A DNA stretch of 64,000 bases from Demequina sp. (GCA_024707205.1 JANQAD010000001.1:1178001-1242000); one strand, 5' to 3'. Shown: positions 23,905-33,098, counted from the first letter of the stretch. Translations and numbers: made by a program. The notes: generated by a model from the sequence alone, not told the origin.

Positions 23905-25312
23905 AGCTCGCCGGCAGCTCCAGCGTCACCGTGGTGCCGCTTCCCTCCGTGGACTCAACGGTGATGACTCCGCGGTGCGCGTCGATGATGGCCGCGGTGA
24001 TCGCGAGTCCGAGGCCCGCGCCTCCATGAGCGCGCGAGCGGGACTGGTCACCGCGAACGAAGCGCTCCGTGGCACGTGCAGCGATCTCCGGAGGCATGCC
24101 CGGTCCGTCGTCGTGGATGGTGATGGTCGCGCGGCCGTCACCGCCAGCGACCGCGATAGATACGGAATCATCCCCATGTACCAGGGCATTCATGACCACA
24201 TTGATCACGGCCTGGCGCAGCTTGTCTGGGTCGCCGGTCACGGTGACCGGGTCGCCCGTGACTTCCACTGAAGCGCCGGCGTGCGACGCCTGCGCGTCGC
24301 CCGCGATCTCCTCGCAAAGCGAGCGCAGCTCCACGTCAACGGAAGCGAGCACCGGCTCCGCGTCGTACTTGGCGAGTTCGAGCATGTCGTCCACGAGCCG
24401 GCGCATCCGCGAGGCCTCGGCCTCCGTTCGCCGCCACGCGTCGGCCGCCTCCGCCTTCCGCGACAGTGCGCCGCGGCGGTACAGCTCGGCGTAACCCAAG
24501 ACCGTGGTGAGAGGGGTGCGGAGCTCGTGGGAAGCGTCGGCCACAAATTCGCGAAGCCGCGCCTCCGAGCGCTCCCGCTCGCGGAGCGCGTCCGTGAGCT
24601 TCTCAATCATGGTGTTGAGCGACACGGCGAGGTCGGCGCTTTCTGAGCCGCTGCCCGCGCCCTCGAGGCGAACGGTGAGGTCGCCGTCGGCGATCTTCGT
24701 CGAGGCGTCGACCATGCGCCGCATGGGGTTCACGCCGAGCCGGATCACCCACAGCGCGACCAGGCTCAAGCCGATCAACAGCAGGGCGATGCCGAGCGCC
24801 TCGATCGCGATCAGGCGCTGCGTGGTGGCCTGGACGTCGTCGAGAGGAAGGGCGGTGATGTCCCAGCCCCGGTGCGTTGCGCGCGCGTAGACGCGGAACC
24901 CGGCTCCCCCGGAAGAGGACTCCGTGGAGAACGTGGCGCTTCCCTCTTCGGGGAGCTGGTCGAGCGTGAGTACGGGTACGGCCTGCTTGTCGCCTACATT
25001 CGGGGCGAAGATCACTCCCAAGGTGCCGTCAGCGTTGACGAACCCCCGCAAGACGTCCGACGGGCGGTCGCCCCATGGCTGAAGGCCGCCGTCGGGATCG
25101 GAGGGGAGGTTGTCGGGGCGCTGCATGTCCGGGTCGAAGGGGGCGCTTCCAGCGAATTGGGTGAGGCGGGCGTCGAGTTGAGCCACGAGGTACGAGTGCG
25201 TGGTCACCACCACGACCACGGCGATGGCGATGGCCACGGTGGCGATCGCCGCGAACGCCACGAGCACGCGGTCCCGGAGCGACATCCCGCGCGTGGCGCG
25301 CTTGCCGGTCAC
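23903..25312 (-). CDS. Sensor histidine kinase
   Basis: The 469-residue membrane kinase has helix 1 at about residues 15-37, an extracytoplasmic sensor of about 130 residues, helix 2 at about 170-192, a HAMP domain with LGVNPMRRMVDASTKIADGD, the phosphorylated His262 in DASHELRTPLTTVLGY, and ATPase boxes NVVMNALVHGDDS, IHDDGPGMP and HGGAGLGLAI. It resembles the MprB/TcrY group. GTG 25312 overlaps the regulator stop by four bases. It most likely senses envelope conditions and controls the divergent DUF4956-VTC operon, but that link is inferred from position only. Confidence 0.93.
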   Translation of the reverse strand: MTGKRATRGMSLRDRVLVAFAAIATVAIAIAVVVVVTTHSYLVAQLDARLTQFAGSAPFDPDMQRPDNLPSDPDGGLQPWGDRPSDVLRGFVNADGTLGVIFAPNVGDKQAVPVLTLDQLPEEGSATFSTESSSGGAGFRVYARATHRGWDITALPLDDVQATTQRLIAIEALGIALLLIGLSLVALWVIRLGVNPMRRMVDASTKIADGDLTVRLEGAGSGSESADLAVSLNTMIEKLTDALRERERSEARLREFVADASHELRTPLTTVLGYAELYRRGALSRKAEAADAWRRTEAEASRMRRLVDDMLELAKYDAEPVLASVDVELRSLCEEIAGDAQASHAGASVEVTGDPVTVTGDPDKLRQAVINVVMNALVHGDDSVSIAVAGGDGRATITIHDDGPGMPPEIAARATERFVRGDQSRSRAHGGAGLGLAITAAIIDAHRGVITVESTEGSGTTVTLELPAS

Positions 25313-25992
25313 GGCAGCCTCAGCGTGTAGCCGACGCCGCGGATCGTGTGGATGAGCTTGGGCTCCACGTTGTCGATCTTGCGGCGCACGTAGCCGATGT
25401 AGGTCTCCACCACCCCTGAGTCGTCTTCCGGCGAGTAGCCCCAGACGTTCTCGAGAAGTTGGCCGCGGCTCATGACGCGGCCGGTGTTCCGCATGAGGTA
25501 GCGCAGCAGGTTGTACTCGGTCGGCGACAGTTGCACGTCAACCGCATCGCGGGTCACGCGGTGCGCAACGTCGTCCATCACCAGGTCCGCGACCGTGTAG
25601 GTCTCGCGCGCCGAGGGCTCGCGCTCGTAGCGTCGGGACACGGCTTCCACGCGGGCGACGAGCTCCTCAAGCGAGAACGGCTTGGGCAGGTAGTCGTCGC
25701 CGCCGAGGTTGAGGCCGGTCACGCGGTCCTCCGACGCATCGCGCGCGGTGAGGAAGATGACGGGCGTGCGGTCTCCGGCCTCGCGCAGGCGCTTCACAAC
25801 ACCGAAGCCGTCCAGTTGCGGCATCATCACGTCAAGCACGATGAGGTCGGGCTTGGTCTCGCGAGCGGCGCGCAGGCCGGCCGCGCCATCGGACGCCTGC
25901 ACCACGTCGTAGCCCTCGTACTTGAGGGCGGCGACGAGCATGGAACGAAGGTTGTCTTCGTCGTCCACAACAAGGATTCGGCGTTCGGGCAT
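25309..25992 (-). CDS. Response regulator, OmpR/PhoB family
   Basis: The 227-residue protein has a receiver domain with acidic pocket VVDDED, phospho-acceptor Asp54 in IVLDVMMPQLDG, Thr in FLTARD and Lys in DDYLPKPF, then a winged-helix domain (LSPTEYNLLRYLMRNTGRVM, VVETYIGYVRRKID, IHTIRGVGYTLR). It is cotranscribed with the histidine kinase. It lies divergent from the DUF4956 gene with 168 bases between; imperfect repeats tcctgagag and acctctgag (about 26024-26053) could be its sites. Confidence 0.94.
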   Translation of the reverse strand: MPERRILVVDDEDNLRSMLVAALKYEGYDVVQASDGAAGLRAARETKPDLIVLDVMMPQLDGFGVVKRLREAGDRTPVIFLTARDASEDRVTGLNLGGDDYLPKPFSLEELVARVEAVSRRYEREPSARETYTVADLVMDDVAHRVTRDAVDVQLSPTEYNLLRYLMRNTGRVMSRGQLLENVWGYSPEDDSGVVETYIGYVRRKIDNVEPKLIHTIRGVGYTLRLP

Positions 25993-26160
25993 GCGTCAAC
26001 TGTCCCAAACAATCCTGTGTGTTTCCTGAGAGCGCACCGCGAAACCTCTGAGCCAAGTCCCCGCCGTTTGTGCCTCCGCTCCCAGCCCATTCACAGAATG
26101 CTCCGGTGTCATGGACCTATCGACGGCTCACCCGGAGTCGCACTGAAGAAGCAGGAAGCC

Positions 26161-26760
26161 ATGTCCGTCTACGCATTCATCGCCGCAGACCTGATCGCGA
26201 TCGCGGTGCTCGTCTTTGGCCTGTACTTCCCCCGCCATCGTCGCCGCGACATGATCGTCGCGTTCCTGTCCGTCAACGTCGGCGTCATGGGCGTCACCTA
26301 CGCGATGACGAACGCGGACATCTCGCTGGGCTTCGGCCTTGGCATCTTCGCCGTCCTGTCGATCATTCGCCTGCGCTCCACCGAGTTGGATCAGGCGGAG
26401 ATCGCCTACTACTTCACGGCCATCGCGCTGGGCCTCCTCGGCGGCTTCCCCGCGATGTCCCCCACGATCTCCTTCACACTCATGGCCGTCCTGCTCGGGG
26501 TCATCGCGATAGGGGACAGCCCGCGCCTCTTGGGACGCGCGAGGCAGCAGACCGTCAACCTCGACCAGGCGGTCCCGTCCGAAGAGGACGCGAAGGCCCT
26601 CGTCGAGGTGCTCCTGCACGCGCAGGTCACGCGCCTCACCATCCGCAAGGTGGACTTCGTCAACGACACGACGCTCTGCGACGTCCGCTTCACGCTGCTC
26701 GACAAGCCGGCCACCGTGCAGGGCCCCAGCGATCTCGAGATGATCGAGGTGACGCGATGA
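26161..26760 (+). CDS. DUF4956 membrane protein
   Basis: The 199-residue protein has four hydrophobic segments in its first 115 residues (IAADLIAIAVLVFGLYF, MIVAFLSVNVGVMGVTYAM, the conserved LGFGLGIFAVLSIIRLRSTE, then ISFTLMAVLLGVIAI) and a soluble ferredoxin-like tail. This is the DUF4956 family, usually encoded beside VTC-domain proteins; it may be the membrane partner of the VTC enzyme. AGGAA precedes the ATG. Its stop overlaps the VTC start as ATGA. Confidence 0.88.
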   Translation: MSVYAFIAADLIAIAVLVFGLYFPRHRRRDMIVAFLSVNVGVMGVTYAMTNADISLGFGLGIFAVLSIIRLRSTELDQAEIAYYFTAIALGLLGGFPAMSPTISFTLMAVLLGVIAIGDSPRLLGRARQQTVNLDQAVPSEEDAKALVEVLLHAQVTRLTIRKVDFVNDTTLCDVRFTLLDKPATVQGPSDLEMIEVTR

Positions 26761-27524
26761 GCGCCTTGTGGCGATCCCAGTTGGGCGACTGGCGGGGCAT
26801 CACGCTCGATCAGCTCGACGAGTCCCAAGAACTCCAGACGCGCACGGACCGCAAGTACATCGTGGACGCGCTGAGCCTCGCGACCGCGCTCTCGACCCTC
26901 ACGCCGGGAGCCGTGCTCGAGATCGGCGGCGCCCGGGAACAGTCCTACGCCTCGACCTACTTCGACACCCCTGACCTCGCGAGCTACCGCGCGGCCGCCC
27001 ATCGCCGGCCACGCCGGTTCAAGGTCCGCACCCGCAGCTACCTCGACAGCGACCAGCACGCGGTGGAGCTCAAGCTCCGCTCCGCGCGCGGCACTACGGT
27101 CAAGCACCGTGAGTGGCTGGCTCAGGCGGTCACGGACACCCTTGGTGAGGATGCCCGACGCTTCCTCGCCGAGTTTCCCGACGTCGCCGGCACGGTGGAC
27201 GAGTTGGCTCCCGCCCTCACGACCACCTACCGGCGCACCACCCTTGTGACTCCGAGCGGTCGCGTGACCATCGACGCCGATGTCGAGGCTTGCATCGGGG
27301 ATGCGCGCGTCTCGTTTGCACCCCAGTTCATCGTCGAGACCAAGTGCGAGCACCACGCGGGCGAGATGGACCGGGCGCTGTGGGCGCTCGGCGTGCGGCC
27401 ATCGCGAGTGAGCAAGTACTGCACGTCGCTCGCCGCTCTCAACCCCGATCTTCCCTCCAACAGGTGGGCGCGCACCCTGCGCCGTCACCTCGACTCCCCA
27501 ATCGAGGCCGCTCTCGCGGCCTGA
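26757..27524 (+). CDS. VTC-domain (polyphosphate polymerase-like) protein
   Basis: The 255-residue protein has the triphosphate-tunnel pattern of VTC domains: LQTRTDRKYIV at the start, STYFDTPDLASYRAA, RPRRFKVRTRSYL, AVELKLRSARG, TTTYRRTTL, VTIDADVEAC, FIVETKCE and the terminal SRVSKYC. In yeast Vtc4 this fold makes polyphosphate from ATP; bacterial homologues in DUF4956/CotH clusters are uncharacterised, so the product is uncertain. It is coupled to the membrane protein upstream, and the lipoprotein follows after 17 bases. Confidence 0.87.
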   Translation: MSALWRSQLGDWRGITLDQLDESQELQTRTDRKYIVDALSLATALSTLTPGAVLEIGGAREQSYASTYFDTPDLASYRAAAHRRPRRFKVRTRSYLDSDQHAVELKLRSARGTTVKHREWLAQAVTDTLGEDARRFLAEFPDVAGTVDELAPALTTTYRRTTLVTPSGRVTIDADVEACIGDARVSFAPQFIVETKCEHHAGEMDRALWALGVRPSRVSKYCTSLAALNPDLPSNRWARTLRRHLDSPIEAALAA

Positions 27525-27541
27525 CCGAAAGGACCCCGATC

Positions 27542-29227
27542 ATGAGCTCGAACCGCAAGCCCACGGCCGTCTTCTTCGCCGGGCTCACCCTCGGCGCGCT
27601 AGCGCTCGCGGGTTGCACGCCCTCCACGGCGACCACCGCGGCCGGTGACGCGGCAACTCAAGCCCAGGCGGCGTCGGACGGCACGAGTGGCTACGCCGCG
27701 CTGACCTACGACGACCTCGGAATCGACGAGGCCGCCGCCGTTGACGACTCGTCCGCGGTGGACATGCAGCTGACCGGCTCGGTGACGATCACCGAGGCGG
27801 GGACCTACCGCCTGAGCGGCACGATCGCGTCCGGAGCGGTGACGGTTGACGTCGCCGACGGTGAGGTCACGCTGATCCTCGACGGCGTGAACATCACCTC
27901 TGACGAGACGGCGGCGATCAACGTCGTGAGCGCGGACTCGGTCGTGATCTCGCTTGCCGCGGGTTCCACGAACACGCTGAGCGATGCGGCCACGACCGCC
28001 GCCTCGACAGACGAGGACGCCCCCACGGCGGTGCTGTATTCGAAGGCCGACCTCTACATAGAGGGCCCCGGGTCACTGACGGTTTCCGCGTCGATCAACG
28101 ACGGCATCACATCCAAGGACTCGCTCATCATTGAGGGCGGGACCATCTCGGTGGATGCCGCGGACGACGGCGTGAACGGCAAGGACCACATCGTGGTGCT
28201 CGACGGCACGCTCACCATCAACGCGGGCGGCGACGGCATCAAGTCCGGCAACGAGGACGTGCTCACGGACGCCACCTCCACGAAGGGCGTGGCGTGGTTC
28301 TCCGGCGGTACCGTCTCGATCACGGCCGGCGACGAGGGCGTGCAGGCCGAGCGGCAGGTGACCGTCGACGGCGGATCCGTGACCATCGCGGCCGCCGACC
28401 ACGGACTCGACTCCGAGGGTGTGGTGTCCGTCGACGACGGGGTGGTGGACGTGACTCAGTCCTACGAGGCGATCCAAGGCGCCGTGGTGCTGCTGAGCGG
28501 AGGCACGGGCACGCTCGTGGCGAGCGACGACGGAGTCAACGTGGCCGGCGGCTATCTCGACGCCTCGGCCGCTACCACTGCCGAGGACGACGAGGGCGGG
28601 CAGATGCCCGGCGGCGACCAGGGCGGCCCCGCCGGTGACATGGGCGGCGGTCCTGGTGGCGGTTCTGGTGACCGTCCTGGTGGCGGCGACGGCGGCATGG
28701 GTGGCGACACGAGCGCAACCGATCCGTCCGAGCTCACGGTGAGTGGAGCGTCGGGCGGCGGTATGGGAGCGATGCCAGGAGAGAGCAACGACGGCTCGGG
28801 GCGCTACCTCGAGATCTCCGGCGGCACGTGGACCGTGGACGCTCAAGGCGACGGGCTGGACGCCAACGGCACCATCTCGGTGACCGGCGGCACGACCACG
28901 GTGTTCGGGCCGTCGTCGAACGGCAACGCGCCCGTGGATGCGGACTCGTACACGGTGACGGGCGGCACGCTGACCGCGGTGGGCTCGAGCGGAATGCTCG
29001 TGACGCCGGCGGACGGTTCGCAGGGCTCGGTGGTCGCCGTGTTCAGCGGTGGCGTTGCCGCTGGCTCCGAGGTGACGTTGACCGACGCTTCCGGCACCGT
29101 GGTCGCTTCCGTCACCACCGAACGGGTCTCGCAGGCGCTCATCTTCTCGTCGGCGGACATCACCGCCGGGGCCGCCTACACCGTGACTGTGGCGGGAACG
29201 GTCGTGGGAACCGTCACGGCGAGCTGA
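27542..29227 (+). CDS. Beta-helix lipoprotein, Cthe_2159/carbohydrate-binding type
   Basis: The 561-residue secreted protein starts with a lipoprotein signal ending LALAGC (Cys about residue 25). The mature part is a repeat-rich parallel beta-helix: many units such as VTLILDGVNITSDETAAINV, LIIEGGTISVDAADDGVNGK and GTLTINAGGDGIKSGNED. A low-complexity Gly/Asp/Met/Pro insert lies at about residues 355-400. This matches the Cthe_2159-like carbohydrate-binding domain family, whose founding member binds acidic polysaccharides. It is anchored outside the membrane. Encoded with DUF4956 and VTC, it could act in an envelope polymer process. Confidence 0.87.
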   Translation: MSSNRKPTAVFFAGLTLGALALAGCTPSTATTAAGDAATQAQAASDGTSGYAALTYDDLGIDEAAAVDDSSAVDMQLTGSVTITEAGTYRLSGTIASGAVTVDVADGEVTLILDGVNITSDETAAINVVSADSVVISLAAGSTNTLSDAATTAASTDEDAPTAVLYSKADLYIEGPGSLTVSASINDGITSKDSLIIEGGTISVDAADDGVNGKDHIVVLDGTLTINAGGDGIKSGNEDVLTDATSTKGVAWFSGGTVSITAGDEGVQAERQVTVDGGSVTIAAADHGLDSEGVVSVDDGVVDVTQSYEAIQGAVVLLSGGTGTLVASDDGVNVAGGYLDASAATTAEDDEGGQMPGGDQGGPAGDMGGGPGGGSGDRPGGGDGGMGGDTSATDPSELTVSGASGGGMGAMPGESNDGSGRYLEISGGTWTVDAQGDGLDANGTISVTGGTTTVFGPSSNGNAPVDADSYTVTGGTLTAVGSSGMLVTPADGSQGSVVAVFSGGVAAGSEVTLTDASGTVVASVTTERVSQALIFSSADITAGAAYTVTVAGTVVGTVTAS

Positions 29228-29326
29228 GGTCGCGCGCCGCGGCTGTGAACCGCGTGGCGGCCGAAACCGCGGAGTCATGCCTGGATTTCGCCTGGAATCC
29301 GGTTCGCAGCCGCGCCGGAACGCGCG

Positions 29327-29797
29327 TCACGCGGGGAGGATCGGCCGGTTCTCGTAGAAGGTCTGCAGCACCACCGTCGTGCGCGTGTTGACCTGGGCGG
29401 CGGCGCGGATGTCGCGGATGAGGGCCTCGAGGTGGCGCGGCGTCGCGACCCGCACGAACAGCATGTAGCTGGCCTGGCCCGCGATCGAGTGGCACGCCTC
29501 GATTTCCGTGAGGTGCTCGAGGAGCTCCGGGGCGTTGTCCGGCTGGGCAGGGTCCAGCGGAGTGATCTCCACGAACGCCGCGAGCGGCTTCCCAACCGCC
29601 TCGGCGTCCACGAGCGCCCTATAACCTGTTATGACTCCGCGCGTCTCGAGCCTCCGGAGCCGCGTCTGCACGGCGGATACGGACAGCCCGACGGCCGCGG
29701 AGAGGTCGGCGAGCGTCGCCCTGGCGTCATTCGACACCGCGCGGACGATGCCCGCGTCGATCTCGTCATCGAGGGTCGAGGTCGGCAAGTCGCTCAT
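29327..29797 (-). CDS. Lrp/AsnC family transcriptional regulator
   Basis: The 156-residue protein has an AsnC helix-turn-helix (LDDEIDAGIVRAVSNDARAT, LADLSAAVGLSVSAVQTRLR, RLETRGVITGYRALVD) and a RAM ligand domain (ACHSIAGQASYMLFVRVATP). It is about the usual length. ATG 29797 lies six bases after TAGTCT (reverse strand, 29804-29809), suggesting a leaderless message. Divergent from the DUF6421-SDR-aldolase operon, it probably controls that operon in response to an amino acid or related metabolite. Confidence 0.92.
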   Translation of the reverse strand: MSDLPTSTLDDEIDAGIVRAVSNDARATLADLSAAVGLSVSAVQTRLRRLETRGVITGYRALVDAEAVGKPLAAFVEITPLDPAQPDNAPELLEHLTEIEACHSIAGQASYMLFVRVATPRHLEALIRDIRAAAQVNTRTTVVLQTFYENRPILPA

Positions 29798-29829
29798 GGG
29801 CCGAGACTAGCAGGCGCCTCGTGCACAAA

Positions 29830-29881
29830 CAGGAAAGTTTCCGGTGCATGTGGTGACGCGCCGGAACATCTCCCGTAGACT
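29830..29881 (+). promoter_or_regulatory. Dyad and promoter for the DUF6421 operon
   Basis: ggaaagtttcc (29832-29842) is a perfect 11-bp dyad, extended by further matching positions, about 35 bases before each of the two divergent starts. A possible promoter is GTGACG (29853-29858) and TAGACT (29876-29881), 17 bp apart. The dyad is a candidate Lrp/AsnC site. Confidence 0.5.
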
Positions 29882-29917
29882 TGGGCTTCAGGTCACTGTC
29901 GACGATAGGAGGTCCCC

Positions 29918-31330
29918 ATGTCCCCGCAGACCCACTCCATGCTCGAGTTTGAGGCCGTCACCGACGCCGGTGTCGCCGAGACCAGCGCCGCCTGGCTGGC
30001 CCTCAAGGCCGCGGCCACCGCGATTCAGAGTCTCCAGCTCCAGGATGGCTCCATCCCCGAGCGCAAGGACGAGGCCACGGGCCTCGTCGCCGAGATCACG
30101 GCGGCCATCCGCGCCCTCGCCCCAGCCTTCCCCCACGACGCCGAGTACCTCGCCGCGAGCGTTCGCGACTTCGAGCGCTGGGAGCGCGACGGCTTCCAGG
30201 TCCCCGACTTCCTCGACTCCCTTAAGGAGTTCCAGCCGCAACAGCACCGCGTAGACGGCATCCGCCACCTCGTGGTGTTCCCCATGTACACGCAGAACGG
30301 CTCCCGCGACCGGCACGTCGAGGCCGTGCTCGTCGAGGTCATCTGGCCCGAGTTCATCGGGCGCCTCGAGGCCGGCGACTACGGCAACAAGTTGTTCGTG
30401 TCGCTCCGCTTCGTCGACTTCACCCCGGGTTACGACACCAACTCTGCGGTGCTGTTCCCCGAGACCATCGCCATGCGCGAGATCCCAACGTTCACGTGGG
30501 GCGCGATCTTCGAGGACCGCGAGGCCGCGCGCTACCGCAGGGTGGTGCGCGCAGCGTCGGACATCACCAAACTGGACCTCCCCGAAGATGCCGCACGCAT
30601 GCTCGACGATCAGCGGCTCACCGAGAAGACCTTCGTGATGTGGGACATGATCCACGACCGCACCCACATGCGCGGCGACCTCCCCTTCGACCCGTTCATG
30701 ATCAAGCAGCGCATGCCGTACTTCCTGTACTCGCTCGAGGAGCTGCGCTGCGACCTCACCGCGTTCCGCGAATGCGTGGGCCTCGAGCAGCGCCTCACCG
30801 CTCGCCGCGACGCCGGCGAAGACCTGGACGCGGCCGAGACCGAGATGCTCGAGCACGCCAAGCTCGTCCAGTACGCGGTGATCTTCGACCGCATCTTCCG
30901 CTTCCCCATCACGGGCTCCCGCGTGCGCAACTACGACGGGCTCGGCGGCCAGCTGCTCTTTGCGTGGCTGCACCAGCGCGGGGTGCTGCACTGGACGGAC
31001 ACGGCGCTCGCCTTCGACTGGGAGCACGTCCCGGCCGCGGTCGTCGCGCTCAGCGACGAGATCAACGCGCTCTACTGGCGCTCGATCGACCGACCCAAGA
31101 CCGCCCACTGGCTGGCCGCATATGACCTGGTACGCGCCACACTCGCGCCGAATCCTGCCTCGCAGTGGGCGCGCGGGCTCCCGGACGAGGTCCTCGCCGG
31201 CATCCCCAAGGGCTACACAGATGCGGTCCTCGACGACGAGTTCCCGCTGTCGATGTTCTTCGAGGCGCTCGACAAGAAGATGAAGCCGGTCATCGAGTCC
31301 ACCGCGGGCATCACCGGCCGGGATTCGTGA
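29918..31330 (+). CDS. DUF6421 family protein
   Basis: This 470-residue soluble protein matches the actinobacterial DUF6421 family as I remember it. Conspicuous conserved-looking blocks are HLVVFPMYTQNGSRDRHVEA, VMWDMIHDRTHMRGDLPFDP, FMIKQRMPYFLYSLEELRCD and ITGSRVRNYDGLGGQLLFAW. His and Glu residues in HDRTHMRGD and EELRCD could bind a metal. AGGAGG (29907-29912) fixes ATG 29918. It leads an operon with an SDR and a PLP aldolase, joined by GTGA and ATGA overlaps, so it probably acts on the same metabolite. The reaction is unknown. Confidence 0.8.
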   Translation: MSPQTHSMLEFEAVTDAGVAETSAAWLALKAAATAIQSLQLQDGSIPERKDEATGLVAEITAAIRALAPAFPHDAEYLAASVRDFERWERDGFQVPDFLDSLKEFQPQQHRVDGIRHLVVFPMYTQNGSRDRHVEAVLVEVIWPEFIGRLEAGDYGNKLFVSLRFVDFTPGYDTNSAVLFPETIAMREIPTFTWGAIFEDREAARYRRVVRAASDITKLDLPEDAARMLDDQRLTEKTFVMWDMIHDRTHMRGDLPFDPFMIKQRMPYFLYSLEELRCDLTAFRECVGLEQRLTARRDAGEDLDAAETEMLEHAKLVQYAVIFDRIFRFPITGSRVRNYDGLGGQLLFAWLHQRGVLHWTDTALAFDWEHVPAAVVALSDEINALYWRSIDRPKTAHWLAAYDLVRATLAPNPASQWARGLPDEVLAGIPKGYTDAVLDDEFPLSMFFEALDKKMKPVIESTAGITGRDS

Positions 31331-31995
31331 GCGTCGCCGGCAGGCTGGTTGTCATAGCGGGTGCCACGAGCGCCACAGGCTCCGCAGCGGCGCGGGCGCT
31401 GATTGAGGGCGGTGCCCGCGTCGTTGCGGTTGGCAGGGACGCGGCAAAGTTGGGTCAGCTGCCCGACGCTGTGGTTACCGAGGTCTGCGACCTCACCGAC
31501 GAGGCGGCCGTCTCTGCGTTCACGGACCACATCCACGAGGCGCACGGCAGGGTCGACGGAGTGCTCCACTTGGTGGGCGGCTGGCGCGGGGGTGGGGGAC
31601 TCGCGGGGCAGAGCGACGAGGACTTCCGCTTCCTCGAAGGCTCGCTCACGGCGCTGCGTCACGTCAGCCGCGCGTTCTACGAAGACCTGGGCGCGTCGGA
31701 AGCGGGACGCCTCGCAGTCGTCTCCTCAACCGCGGTCCTGCGACCGCTCGCGGGCGGCGCCAACTACGCCGCGGTGAAGGCGGCCACCGAAGCGTGGGCG
31801 CGCGCGGTCGCCCAAGGGTTCTCCAAAGATGCCAGGGACGCCGCGCGAGAACTGACGGCAGCGTCGGTCATCTTTCGCGTGAACAGCCTCGCCGGGCACG
31901 AGGACGAACTGGCCGCGCGCTTAGTGGGTCTGTGGAGCGAACCGGCGGTGAATCTCAACGACACGGCCGTGGACCTAACAGAATGGACACCATGA
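31327..31995 (+). CDS. SDR family NAD(P)-dependent oxidoreductase
   Basis: The 222-residue protein has the cofactor motif VIAGATSATGSAAARALI (a variant TGxxxGxG with Ser replacing Gly), an Asp after strand 3 (VTEVCDLTDEAAV), the active-site Ser in LAVVSSTAVL and YxxxK in NYAAVKAATE. It lies between DUF6421 and the PLP aldolase with overlapping starts and stops, so all three are made together. The substrate is unknown; the context suggests a hydroxy-amino acid or its keto derivative. Confidence 0.87.
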   Translation: MSVAGRLVVIAGATSATGSAAARALIEGGARVVAVGRDAAKLGQLPDAVVTEVCDLTDEAAVSAFTDHIHEAHGRVDGVLHLVGGWRGGGGLAGQSDEDFRFLEGSLTALRHVSRAFYEDLGASEAGRLAVVSSTAVLRPLAGGANYAAVKAATEAWARAVAQGFSKDARDAARELTAASVIFRVNSLAGHEDELAARLVGLWSEPAVNLNDTAVDLTEWTP

Positions 31996-33062
31996 CCACG
32001 ATTCACGACCCCAGCGTGCGCGGCTTCGCCTCGGACAACTACTCCGGCATCCACCCCGAGGTGCTCGCGGCGATCGCCGCCGCGAACGGCGGCCACCAGG
32101 TCGCGTATGGCGAAGACGAGTACACGGCGCGGCTCCAGGACGTCATGGCGCGCCACTTTGGCGATGGCGTGGAGGCATTCCCGGTGTTCAACGGCACGGG
32201 GGCGAACGTGATCGGGCTGCAGTCGATGCTTCCGCGCTGGGGCGCGGTGATCGCCGCGGGGACGGCGCACATCAACGTCGACGAGGGCGGCGCCCCCGAA
32301 CGTGTGGCCGGGATCAAGCTGCTCACCGTGCCCACGGACGACGGCAAGCTCACCCCGGAGCTCATCGACAGGGAGGCCTGGGGCTGGGGCGACGAGCACC
32401 GCGCGCAGCCGCTCGTGGTCTCGATCACGCAGTCGACGGAGCTCGGCACGCTGTACTCGGTGGAGGAGGTCGCGACGATCGCGGCGCATGTTCACGAGCG
32501 GGGCATGCACCTGCACATGGACGGCGCCCGCGTCTCGAATGCGGCGGCGTCCCTGGGCGTGCCGCTGCAGGCGTTCACGCGCGACGCCGGCGTGGACGTG
32601 CTGAGCTTTGGCGGCACCAAGAACGGCGCGATGCTTGGGGAGGCCGTGGTGGTGCTCAACCCCGACGCCGCGGAGGGGCTGATCTTCCTGCGCAAGCTCA
32701 ACATGCAGCTCGCGTCCAAGATGCGCTTCGTCTCCGCTCAGCTGCTCGCACTGCTGGAGGGCGACCTGTACCTGCGCAACGCTTCCCACTCCAACGCGAT
32801 GGCGCAGCGCCTGCGTGCGGGCATCGAGGCCGGGCTCGCCGACGGCTCCATCCGCGGCGTCGCATTCACGCAGCCCACCCAGGCGAACGGCGTATTCGCC
32901 ACGGTTCCCGACGGGGTCGCCGCCCGCCTGCGCGAGAGTTTCCGCTTCTACGACTGGGACGCCGCCAAGAACGAGGTGCGCTGGATGTGCAGCTTCGACA
33001 CCTCGGAGGAGGACATCGACGCGTTTCTCGCGGCGATCGCGCGCGAGACCTCCCGCGGCTGA
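31992..33062 (+). CDS. Threonine aldolase-like PLP enzyme (beta-eliminating lyase)
   Basis: The 356-residue fold-type I PLP enzyme begins FASDNYSGIHPEVLAAIAAA and has the PLP lysine in LSFGGTKNGAMLGEAVVVL, the Asp/His region HLHMDGARVSNAAASLG and KLNMQLASKMRFVSAQLLA. This is the low-specificity L-threonine aldolase / aromatic amino acid beta-eliminating lyase family, which cleaves beta-hydroxy amino acids to glycine and an aldehyde. ATG 31992 overlaps the SDR stop; ATG 31983 is possible. The operon context (SDR, DUF6421, AsnC regulator) fits hydroxy-amino acid metabolism. Confidence 0.9.
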   Translation: MTTIHDPSVRGFASDNYSGIHPEVLAAIAAANGGHQVAYGEDEYTARLQDVMARHFGDGVEAFPVFNGTGANVIGLQSMLPRWGAVIAAGTAHINVDEGGAPERVAGIKLLTVPTDDGKLTPELIDREAWGWGDEHRAQPLVVSITQSTELGTLYSVEEVATIAAHVHERGMHLHMDGARVSNAAASLGVPLQAFTRDAGVDVLSFGGTKNGAMLGEAVVVLNPDAAEGLIFLRKLNMQLASKMRFVSAQLLALLEGDLYLRNASHSNAMAQRLRAGIEAGLADGSIRGVAFTQPTQANGVFATVPDGVAARLRESFRFYDWDAAKNEVRWMCSFDTSEEDIDAFLAAIARETSRG

Positions 33063-33098
33063 TCCAGGCCCGACGCTGGCTTCAGTAGGCGGCGCCCC

